Assembly (NCBI RefSeq): GCF_047663525.1
Contig: NC_092589.1
Span: forward strand, 31,927,001-31,991,000
Direction: 5' to 3'
Source: Anas platyrhynchos
Lineage: Eukaryota; Chordata; Aves; Anseriformes; Anatidae
Length of the DNA stretch: 64,000 bases
Under the pieces are notes generated by a model. The model searched no databases and was not told where the DNA came from. It saw only the letters and a program-made list of their open reading frames with translations. This document shows, one piece after another, positions 25,361-37,300 of this stretch. Position 1 is the first letter of the stretch; the number at the start of each line of letters is the position of its first letter. The translations under genes were made by a program, and so were the position numbers.

Positions 25361-28300
25361 GTGAGCGGCCCCGGCCGGGGGGCGGCGGGCGGCGGGGCGC
25401 TGCCGGGCGGGGCGGGGGGTTCGCCCCGGGAGCGCGGAGGGGTTGGGAGCGGCCCGCAGGGGGTCGCACGGCCCTGCCCTGCCCGCCCGGCCCGCGGTGA
25501 CGTGGCTGCTGGGGGCCGCCCCGCCGGGCCGGGGGAGGTCGGGGGGCTCCGCGGGGCTGTGGGGGGCTCCGCGGGCCGCCCCCTGCCCTCTCTGTGCCCC
25601 AGGCTCCGGGGCCGGGGTTCCCCTGCGTGGCCCTGGGGAGGGGAGCAGGGGACCCAAAGGACGCCGAGCTTGGGGTCTGTGGCGCTGCTTTTTTAACTCA
25701 CAACACCAGAAGGTGTGCGCTTATCTGCACGTGGCAACATCAGTATGAAATTAAATTTTTATCTGAATAAGAGAGGGCACCTCTTTACTGTGAGGGTGGC
25801 AGGGCACTGGCACAGGCTGCCCGCAGAGCTTGTGGGGTCTCCTTCTGTGGAGACATCCAAAACCTGCCTGGGTGCCATCCTGCGCAGCGTGCTCTGGATG
25901 ACCCTGCTTGCAGGGGGTTGGAGCAGGTGATCTCCAGAGGTTCCTGCCCGCTGTGTGGAATACAGCTGCCTTGACAGGCATGGGTGTGAGGTGAGTGGGC
26001 CTGTTCAGGTGGCCAGCCTGTTGGTACCTCTTCGGGTCTTGAAGTCCAGTCTGTGTCGACGTGAAGCTTGATTCTAAGCCATTCGTCATTCTGTCATCAC
26101 ATGTAGAATGTAAAAAAAAGTATTCAAGAAGTATTGTTGAATTTAATGTTTGGAGGCTATGTCTAGTTAATTATATCAAAGTATCCCAATAAGGTTTTTT
26201 TTACAGAGGTGGTTCATAAATTAAGGTTCCTCTTTCGCTACTTTACAGTATGGTTTGAGTAAAATATTTCATTACACTTCATTTTTTTTTAAGGGGACAA
26301 TACATCTGTTCCGCAAATCACAGAGATCGTTGGTCGGAAAGTTAACACATGAATTTAGGCTGGTTGCAGCAGATAGAAGGGTAAGTATTTTATTTTTTTT
26401 GGAAAAAGAATAATAAAAACTGTAGCTGTGACAAGTTAAAATACATTATTAATTTAAGCGTAGTTCAGTGTAAGTGTAAGTTCTGTTATTTTTGGAAAAT
26501 TGACCTCAAGTTTCATATGTACCATTGGGACTTACTTTTGCAAGAACAAGGCACTGGAAGTAACGTGCCTTTCTGCTGGACAAACAACCTTGAAATTACC
26601 TTTATTGGGTTTCATGTGTGTTTTTTGTGGCATTATGTTCCTTGTAGTGAATTTGCAAGTGAAGTATTGTCTTACTATTAGCCTTAATACACCGTGTAGT
26701 TTCTTTGAAGTTGGATTACTGTGGGTTGTCCCTCTTAATTAATTTCCCACAGAATTGTACTTATGTTTGATGTGTTCAGTAGAGCTGCAAGCTGGAGATG
26801 CACAAATGTTTTCGGGTCCTAAATTCAAGAATGAAGAAGGGAACCCACTTCAGTCTCTTGGCTGTTCCTTCAGGACTAAGGGCGGGAAATAGAAAGCTGT
26901 ATAATTCTGTCTTCAAAAGTCACATGGTGTGTGTGATAAGAAAATGCAAATATTCTATTGGTGTGATTTTTCAGACCAAAAAGATACTGTAAGCCTAACA
27001 CATAATGATGCTTAAAAATGAGTTTCGGGACAACCTGTAAAATAAAAACAGAATATGAGATTGTTGCCCTAAATGAGTTGCACATTTCTGGAAGGGAGGG
27101 ATGGAGGGAGAAGACTGCTTGCATGATGACATACTACAATGCTGTTTTTTAAAACAAGATAGATTAAATTTTTGTCTTGTACACTTTGGAAGATGTAAAT
27201 ATGTTTTTATTCTCGTCAACAGTCCTGGAAGATCTTGCTGTTTGGTGCTATAAATTTAGTATGTATTGGCTTCCTGCTCATGTGGTGCAGCTCTACGAAC
27301 AGCATAGGTAGGTGGCTCTCTTGCACTGAAGCTGTGAACAACTACCACATGTTTCTTCACTCATGAAGTTCCAGTGTGCTAAAAAACGCTGCACATAGTG
27401 GAGTTAGGTGACTGCACAGCCAGGTTTGGACAGGCCTCCTTTTGATGTCCCACAGTCAGTTGAGAAGCATTTCTTGCAGACATGTGTAAGTGGTTGAAAT
27501 GTCTTCTAAGTGTGCGAGGTTTTCCAGACCTGCTCATATTTATTTTTTTTTTCTATGTGGTACCCTCTTTAACATTGCAGGAAGTAGACTTCTAAACTAC
27601 TTTTCAAACCTGTTCCTTATATAAGTAGTACTAGTGGCGTAGAGAGATCCTCACTTGCAGTTGATTGAAGGCATTTGTAGTGTGGCTAAAGTCTTCTTCA
27701 ATTTCAGGAGCATCGCTTTTTAATATTTTCTATTATGTCCTACTTTTTAGAGGGGCTTCAAGATGCTCCCTATCATCAGTACTGAAAGTAGAATGTCCGA
27801 TATTTTTACTTTGCGACATAGGATGGAAAACAAAGCAAGTAGAAATGCTGTTGAACATACTTTTTCCTGCAATAATACGCATAAGAGATTTGCTTTGGGG
27901 AGGGTGTATTACTAGAAGGTCTCCTGACTTTTCTGATCTTAAATTCTTCGTCACAACTTTATTCTTGGTAGCTGAATACCTTATATAGCTGGGCATTGTT
28001 ACGTGCTTTATTAGAAGTAAGATTGCCATAATCAACCTGTTCATGAAGTGAAATGCATTGTGTGTTTAGAACATTCATATTACATACACATACATAAGAC
28101 AGACTTGAAGTATCAACAGAGATGATTTGTTTATCTGGAAAATGGCACAGAGATGCAGTAGAGGGACTTAAGAGAAGAATATAAGTGATTGAAAAATGGT
28201 ATTAAGCTTTAATACTTGCTTTTTTTTTTTTTTTAACAGCTTTAACTGCTTACACATATTTGACAATCTTTGATCTTTTCAGGTGAGTTTTTTTCCCATT

Positions 28301-31300
28301 TAGTCTTACAGTTCATTTGTGCCTGTCTTTGTGTATTTCCATACATACAAAATTTATTTACAAACCCATTCTATTTAGAATCATCAGTGATGAAACACTA
28401 GCTGGTTTAAATGTATGTTATGTGAGTATAAAACTGTACATCACAATAAGCAGATGATGATAAACACCATAACTGTATGGGCAGTGATTAGTAACTAATC
28501 CATTCGGTTGTGGATTTCTACATGCACATGCCTAGCGACATGAAACGGAACCTAGCATCAAGCTATCATCTGGTGCTTCACTCAGAACATCTCCCAAGTG
28601 CCACAGTCATTGCTTCTGAAGTATCCCTTGGTTTTTACTTCAGGAAACAAAGAGTATATAATGCTATTTCTATTCCAGAATATGTCAAGAGATAGATCCC
28701 ACGTTCTTCCAATAAGGTTGTTAAAATAGAATCTCAGCTGCAGTCTGTTTAGACCAGGTTCTAGAGACTAATACTGTAATTTTCCTGCCTGCTATTGAAT
28801 GATACCTATAGCATTTTTTTCTGTTCCCTAACAAAATGTTAAAGCTATTTTAAGTGTGAAAATTCTGCACACTTCTGATAATATTGGTAATAAGACATTA
28901 AATACATTCAGTTCTCATCTGATGCTGGCTGGTAGCAGTGACTGGGAAATAAACTGTGAAAAACGCAGTCATTTTTTTAACGATTAAATCATGTTATTTT
29001 CCTTGCTAACTTATAGAAAAATATGGATCAGCTATTCACAGAGACTATTTTTCATGCTAAATACCATACTATATCTGACTGATAGCGAAATAGTGAAACT
29101 TTTGGCATTGTACTTCATATTTGTATAGAATACTATTTTTTAATTTTAGGAGAAGATGGTATAGCCCTAGCACTATGATGTATTAGGTTAATAGGGAATA
29201 GACTAGAAGATTAACAGTAAACTCTGTCAGGAGTTTTAACTTGCTGTAAGGGTGAGCAATGCTCAGTAATTCTGCTGCAAAAACAGATTTTGTGTTCTTT
29301 CATTTTTGTCATCTTACCAGAAATTTATGACAGTGTTACTGAGTATATGACTACTATTTTGTATACAAGCAGTAGTATTTCCTCTGCTTTTGCTTGTACT
29401 CCAAGCAGCTGTGGTTCAGATTGTGAGGGTGTGATTATTCAGCAGCTGTGGGGATGGCTCCTTGATTCCGTCTGATTTAACGTCATTGTTAATTAAAAAA
29501 GGGCTTCATAAAGTCACAGACGGCACTGATTCCATGAGTATCAATTTAAAAAAAATTGTCTGAAGGGGTCAATAGTGGAAAAATAGGCAGAGGAAGTAAG
29601 ACTCACGCTTGAAGAATTCAGTCTAGTACCATTGGGATAAAAATAATGTGAATTTCAGACATTCAGCATGAGAGAAAAACTTGGAAAGAAAAAAGCAAGA
29701 GACCTGTAGCTGTCTGAGAATGGCCATTTACATGAGAGCCGTGTGGAGATGAATGTAGCCAAAAAAGTAAATCTGTTCTGGCTACACAGGTAGATATGTT
29801 ATACTGTGGAAAAGAAAGGCCGTGCGTTGCATAGCCCAAGACTTACTCTTGAGTGCTAAATCTAATTCATGATATATCCTTATAGGAAGGGTTTAATGGA
29901 AAGTTTTCTACTCTTTTTGAGTAAGTGACACAAATATGACAGTCCTGTCATCTTGCTTAGTGCGTTCCTTCTCATTTTAATGACCTTTCTCAGGTTATGT
30001 ATTTCTAGGCAAGTTCATAAACTGTAAGTTAGTGTTTACTGGGTGTGTGCTTTGTTAATTTCATAGGCTTTTCCTTTGTACTCTTCGTTAACAGGTGTGA
30101 TACCAGACAGTATGAAACGGATTGTCTCATACCACCTTTCTGTGTTAGTCAGATTCAGTCCTGGCCTCCTGTTCTCCAGTTTCCTTTTAGGAATTCATGG
30201 AGCGCATGCAAAATAAACACTGGTTGTGCTGTTGTGTTTCAGAATTTCAATGGCCTGCATTGCATTTGATGTTATGGGAATATTGAGTTAGGCTGAGTGA
30301 CGTTCTGTGTGGAAGAAGGTTGGTGGTAGCCTTTGGAAGTACAGCATGCCATTAAGTACGGCATTGGGCTGTCTCTTGATATCACAGAATCACAGAACTG
30401 TTGGGGGCTGGAAGGGACCTCGAAAGATCATCGGGTCCAACCCCCCTGCCAAAGCTGGTTCCTTAGAGCAGGCTGCCCAGGTAGGCGTCCAGACGGGCCT
30501 TAAATATCTCCAGAGAAGGAGACTCCACAACTTCCCTGGGCAGCCTGGCCCAGTGCTCCGTCACCCTCACCATGAAGTTCTTTTGCATATTGGTGCGGAA
30601 CTTTGTGGGCTCTATCTCGTGAGCATTACTCCTTGTCCTGTCAAGAATTAGACTGACTTACCATTTTGCTAAATTAATTGCTGCCTATTTTATGGGGACA
30701 GCTGAGATGCCGTTGCAATCAGAGTTTCATTTCCAAACCCCACCACCTCTGGGTTCTTTGGAACCCACATTGTGATAGTGGTGAATGGGTTGAGTTTATT
30801 GTAAGACAAACTTAAGATTTGTTTATTCATTTTTCTGGTGGCTGAAGTGTATGTTTGTACTAATTTATAGTAGCAAACTATAAACTAAAATACAAACAAT
30901 TTTATAATTTGTAAAGGTAACCGTTGTTTATCATGGTGTAATTCTCCCTTTTTTTTTTTTTCTTTCCAGTTTGATAACATGTCTAATAAGCTATTGGGTA
31001 ATGATGAAGAAGCCTAGTCCAGCCTATTCATTTGGGTAAGTACTAATAACAAGATTCAGTATTAGATAATACAGCATTTGATTCATTGTTGGTCTTCCTT
31101 GCCTGTATTTTTTAACAGCCATGACAAACAAAGTGTATGTAATGAGCGTGAATACTAGAGACCCAAGATTGGTTGTGTAAAAAAGAGTTGCAGAACAGTA
31201 AGAGAAAAGGGCAGGAACAGCAAAAAGAATTAAGAAATCCATAATTTTAAGCTGAAAATTATGGTCTTTTGTCAGAATAAAGGCTTGTTTTTGATCATTG

Positions 31301-34300
31301 GAATGTTGTTTTAATGAAATTGAAAATTATGCCTACTCCATGACCTTTCAGTTTCTCCTCATCTATCTCCACTTGAAAGAATTAGAAATAGCAGATCTGT
31401 TCCACTTGTTCTTGCACAGACCAGAATGCATGTGATGAATTGTTGAGCTTTCGCTGTTTCTAAACTTAATTCTTAAATTTCAGGTTTGAGAGGTTTGAAG
31501 TTCTAGCTGTATTTGCTTCTACGGTTCTAGCACAGCTTGGTGCTCTTTTTATACTGAAAGAAAGGTAAGGATCTGTACTTCTTTCTTTGCATTTTTTTTC
31601 TTGTATGAGTAGAAAGTTCGTGTTGAGCAAAAGCAAATGGGTTCCACAAGTGCTATCTGTAGTGATACATTGTAGAAAAAAATCCGTTTTTTTAAATCCT
31701 GCTTAACCCTACTGCTAATTTATATTGATTACACTACATGGAGACCTTAAATAAAATAATAGGATCTGGTAAATGTAATTAAACAACTTTCAGGGAAAAG
31801 ACTCCATATTTTTAGGAATTGTTTTCTTGACACTGTTAGGGACTTCATTAATTCTTGACTTTTTAAGTTAACCTATAAAGAAAAGGGTTGTTTACCTTCT
31901 CTTATATCATGAAGTAAAGCAATTTCATAATGTATTAAGGATCCAAATGTTTAAAGTATCAGCTTAAATAGTTCTCAACAGTGTGTAAAGCATTAATTTA
32001 ACATATAAATTGTTCCAAATGTAGATGGTATTTCGCCTTAAAAACTACTTAATTCTTTAAAAATGAATTTTTCTTTTGTTGACATCTGGAATTTAAAACT
32101 GAGGGAGTTTACCTTCCCTTCTCCTCTTCGGATTTTCTTTATAAAGGGATATGTTAACAACTTAGTAGCGTTACAATATAGGTAGATCTGTTGCACCACT
32201 GGAATGAATTTTGATAATGAGCCTCCAGGCTTTCTAGCATCAGTTTTAGGGAATTCCCAAAACTTATGCTAGGTTTTTCTTTGTTACAGCAGCAGGTTAT
32301 CTTGTATTTTACTGGTGCATTTAAAAAAAAAACGCATTGTATCTCCACTACAGAATCTAACATCTGTTTTATTTAGCTTTGCTTAGTGAGAAGCTCCAAG
32401 TCAGGGATTTCAAACTGTGTTTGTTTTGCTTACCAGCACTGGTGGCAGTAGCAGTATTTTCTGGCATGTTCATTTACAAGCATCCTTTTACTAGCACCGA
32501 TGTGGCATGTATGGAAATGGTTGGAAAATCTAGATTATATACTCCTTCATTATAGCAACAGGTTAAACTAGTGTGCTTAATGAGTAATTAATTTTTTCTG
32601 ATGCTGTATCCACCATTTTTATTGATGAATGGCAGATAATTAGCCATTTCAGAATACAAAAAGTATGCTTCAGGTGTCAAGGTTTTATTGCATGAATGTA
32701 ACTTGCATTTTCAATTGTTTTTGTAGTGCAGAGCGGTTTCTGGAACAGCCTGAGATACACACGTAAGAAATTTCTGACATGTACAATGATAGGCTTTTCA
32801 GTGTCCCTTTGTATATCTAATTGTTATTCTAGCATATATTTATTATAACAAGTTCATTCAGCACCAAATTGGTTTTGGTACCTTGCTATTTGTTTTGAAT
32901 GCTGCACAAGCTATATTGGAAACAGTTTCTTTTAAGGTACAATTTAAATGTAATCCGTATCTCTTCATAAATAATGATTTAGCTATGTGTTGCTCGTTTT
33001 GGTAATTTAATTATTCCTATGTTTTAATGTGGTTTCTTGAGGACATTAGGCATTTGTTATTAGTTTTTGTCTCCCTATAATTTGACAACATTTGAAGATA
33101 GTAAATTAATATGATTTTTTTTATTATTTTTTTATTTTTAAACATTTGGAGGTTGAGCAGAGAAGAGAAAGCCAAGTTACTGCTCACATTGTAGGAAAAA
33201 CTGTGTGAGCTCAGCAGTTACTTTTTAACATAGAGTACAGTCTGGCTGACTGCCCTCTGAGCACATTCATAGTTTGGAAAGAGTTGTAGCCTCTGCTGCC
33301 TCTTGCTAACTCACAAATTAGGAGGCCTAGTATGCTGAGGGAAGGATACCGGGACCATTAGGGAATTGGACGTATTGCAAAGGTATTGCAAATTGGACAA
33401 CTGCAAAGAACATGGGGAAAGGAGGAGAAGGTGTTGATGTATGGTGAAGTTGTAATTCTCCTAGGAAATGGTGGGAACGTAAGGCATAGTTCTGTAGGAA
33501 ACAAGGCTGAGGAGACAGTGTATTTGTATCTTCAAAGGACAAATGTGTGTGTATACCTGCATATATTTGTATATCTGTGTTTGTACACAGATATATGCAA
33601 TTAGGTAAGAACAGTTACTCAAAACTATGAAGATTGTGTTCAGCTTAATGTGATGAGTATGATGTATGGTGTTTGGCGATCTCATATATCCCCCTAAAAT
33701 GCTAATATGCTGCCAGTTATTAGACCTTGTGCTAATTTATCTTACTCTCATTTTCATGCTCAGTGAGAGATACCAAGCAAAGTATTTTGATACTGTTACT
33801 ATTAATTACAGTTCGATTTCATGTATTGTAATGGTAATGTGAAATTAAGATGCATCTTTTTTTTTTCTTTTCCTCCCTAGGGGGCGACTGCTGGTTGGTA
33901 CTTTCGTGGCTCTCTTTTTCAACTTATTTACAATGCTTTCCATTAGGAATAAGCCTTTTGCTTATGTCTCTGAAGGTATGTGATAAATTGATCTGTACTG
34001 AGAATTATGAAAAAGTTTTAATGTTCTTATTTTATCAATGTGTAACTAGTCAGATAACTATCTTAACTAGCAGTTATAAATTATTATAATCTCCATAGAT
34101 ATAACTTAATGCAGTTTTGAATTGCTTTCCAAAGTTCATCACTGTTTTGCTTACGTGACTCAGTATTTAGTTATTACTGGTAAACTGAGTGATAAATTCT
34201 GCAGTATCCTTAAATTTCTGTCCTGTAAATTCAACCAGTGAAGGTCATCTTTTAGATTTCAGGTGTTAATTTAAGAACATTTTATTGATTTATTAGTGGA

Positions 34301-37300
34301 TTAAAAATAAATGAATGTAGTAATTCATCTTAATGGCCCTTTTACCTGGAACTTTTTCACTGTGAAGTAGACTTGTGATCATTCTCACTAGCTGTTGGGG
34401 GACTGTTGAGCATTGTGAAAACTAGTAAATTGTGAGAGGTCCTCTTTTTTCCATTGTGTTCCATGTATTTTGTGTGCATAATGCTTCATTTCAGTGAATA
34501 TAGTTTAGATTAAGTTTTAGATATTATTACTGTATATGTATTATACTTTATCTAATATAAAGATAATAAAAAATATAAACTGCAATTACATTTGTATTTA
34601 ATCAGTTTAGGTTATTATATGAAACAGGCATTTTATGTGCTGCCTAGAGAAGTCAGACTTTGCTTTTTCTCAGGCAACAGTGAATCTGTTGAGATAAATC
34701 TATTCATTCATGGTGTCATAAGTCCTTCCCTTAAAACAAAACTTAATTTTGAAATGGATTGCTTTACTTGTAGTCATTTTATTAACTTTCCCTTGCAGCT
34801 GCCAGCACAAGTTGGCTTCAGGAGCATGTTGCAGATCTCAGTAGAAGGTAATTCTATGTAATGTTTTTCAGAGTTGTTAGCTTCTGGAAGGCAATGTTGT
34901 TTTTAATTGTGTACAATAGCAATTTTAAACACATACTGAGACATGAACTGTTGTATTTTAGAGTTTTTAAAATACCTTTAATTTTGTAGATCTAGTGTAT
35001 GGACTCTAGTCCAAACATCGTTTCTCAGGTGTGTCAACTTAGTAGAAATACATCTTTCTACGTAACCTTTCTTTTGAATGCATTCAGCACATTGTATGTA
35101 ATTCTTGAATGAGGTGTCAGAAACTAGCTTTGTTTGGTACAGACTCGAACTGCATTCTCAACAACTGTTACCTGTCTGATCAGTGTATCTTAGAGTAATT
35201 TATTTTTAATTACTCGGTGGGGTGGGCGAGCAGTTGGGATGATTGCAGCCTGAATGTGCCATGTGAGATAGGTTTCTTGCTGAAGCATAGCTATGGAAGT
35301 TCCTCACCTGTCTATCAGGAAAGTGGAGGGTCTGTGTCTTCCAGGCACTGACTCAGTGTTTCTCATTCATTGCCTGTTAACTCTCAGGCTGTCCTGTTAT
35401 CTGAATGCAAGATAACACCATTTGCAAAATATTTTTGTCAGATAACAGAAGTGTTTACTTTTAGTCAACTTTTGAGTATTGATGCTGCCAGTATCAAAAT
35501 AAGAATGTCAAGCCATATTGTATAATGTTAAGTGTAAACAGAATTAGAAGGGCTTCTAGGGTCCTCAGAGCCATAATTTGCTGTGACTGCAAGGTGTACT
35601 TAATGTCAAATTCTGAAGTAAAGTGTGTAACTCTTACGGGTTTTGAAGTACTGATGAATGACTAGCTGACCACTGCTTGCTTGCTTGTTGTTTTGTTTTT
35701 ACAGTATTTGTGGAATCATCCCAGGATTGAGCAGCATCTTTCTACCACGAATGAACCCTTTTGTCTTGATTGATATCGCTGGAGCTTTAGCTCTTTGCAT
35801 TACATATATGCTCATCGAAATCAAGTATGTATAGTTGTTTGATGAGTTCCTTTTATGTCCTCTCTGTGGGAAACTGCATTTTTTTTATTTTTTTTTTTAC
35901 CTGAAAGGAATGATTTCATCAAAAGCTGTATTATGTATGTTTGGGATTGCAGCTGCATGAATATATTTGGCATTTTTCAAAGATCTGTAGTTCAGATGAA
36001 GGTTAGCATACATAATGTTAACGAATTAAAAAAAAAAAAAAGAGAAAAATTCCTTATACCTTTCAATACCTTAAGTACCTGTTTTTCTGTATTGTTTTTC
36101 TTTCTCTCTAGCAATTACTATGCTGTAGACACAGCCTCAGCTATAGCAATTGCTTTGATGACTTTTGGTACCATGTATCCTATGAGTGTGTACAGTGGGA
36201 AAGTATTACTCCAGGTAAGGCAGTGTTGCAAAACAATATTTTTTTATTTGTTTGTTTCATTTTTGTTAAATGTCCTTGTTTGTTCTAAGGATGTGTATGA
36301 GAGATATTCTAAGGAGAATATATGATAAAGGGCCAAAGGAAGGGCAGTAGAAGGAGGTATCATGAACTTAGAAAAATGTTATTATGTAATGTCATTGGTC
36401 TTTAGGTAGAGGGGATTTAAAGGATCTCTTACTTAAACAGCACTGATTAATCTTTATTGTAACTTTTTTCTTTTTTTTATGTGTTTAAAGACAACTCCAC
36501 CTCATGTGTTTGGCCAGTTAGATAAACTTCTTAGAGAGGTAAGTTGGTGTATAATACGTGACACGGCATGCACAGCCAATGTTAAATAAGCATTCAGAAA
36601 TACAAAAAGATTTTGTGAGAGAGTAGTCCAAGAAAATCCAGTAGGAATTTACAATATTTTTTTTTCTGCACGTAGAAAATGTGGAGCTTATTAACTAAGA
36701 CGAAGTGTCATACAGGTGTATAGAATGCATCTGTTAAAGCAGTGCAGGTTTTTGGTTGTGTGTTTTTTGTTGTTGTTGTTTTCAGTTTAAGAAGATATTT
36801 ACAAACATGATTTGGGGGGAAAAAAAAGAAGCGAAGAACACTTTCCATACAGCATGTGAAGTTGAGAAAACGTTGCAGTCAGACAGCAAGAGTTACCAAG
36901 TTACCTAAGTAATTTGAGTTACTTAAATCCAATTTTCTGATGGATTTGGATGTTTACAGATAGCAAAATACAGTAAATAAACATTAGTGGCACCATGAAC
37001 AGACTTGTTTCATTCTGCAGCCTGGAGGCTTTATTTCATTACTGAGAATGCTGTTACTCATCTACATGAACAAGTATATCACTAAAACAATTTGAAACAT
37101 CAGTTCTAACTATTTTAATATTCCTGTATATTTGTGGAAAATTAGGTTTCAACCTTGGATGGTGTCTTGGAAGTTAGAAATGAGCATTTCTGGACGTTAG
37201 GTTTTGGCAATTTGGTAAGTTATGTCTTTATCATCTTTTAAAAAAGTGTTGGTTACTACTTTTAGGTTTTTATTTAAATTAATTAAGATGTTTATTTTTT

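Larger units (their letters stand above)
25080..25690 (+). promoter_or_regulatory. SLC30A6: CpG-island promoter of SLC30A6
   Basis: A sharp rise in G+C and CpG density between AT-rich flanks, with no TATA box seen near the start. It contains a 10-bp tandem array of CCGTTA motifs (25191-25226), exon 1 ending at 25360, and the first part of intron 1. A dispersed start site is expected from this promoter class. Confidence 0.85.
25327..26352 (+). promoter_or_regulatory. Upstream ORF overlapping the SLC30A6 start (spliced)
   Basis: An ATG at 25327 opens a 30-codon frame through exon 1 (25327-25360) and exon 2 (26294-26352), ending at TGA 26350-26352. It is out of frame with the real start at 25358 and overlaps the first 59 nt of exon 2. 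Its context is weak at -3 (C) but has G at +4. The real ATG, 31 nt downstream, is in better context, so leaky scanning would be needed. Whether the uATG is in the mRNA depends on the transcription start, which is unknown. Confidence 0.5.

Noticed and set aside
25174-25748. Several open frames of 100-150 codons around SLC30A6 exon 1
   Set aside because: All lie in the CpG island, overlap each other on both strands, and are explained by scarcity of stop codons. The real exon 1 contributes only its start codon.
30307-30651. 114-codon open frame in SLC30A6 intron 4
   Set aside because: Mostly reverse-orientation CR1 sequence.
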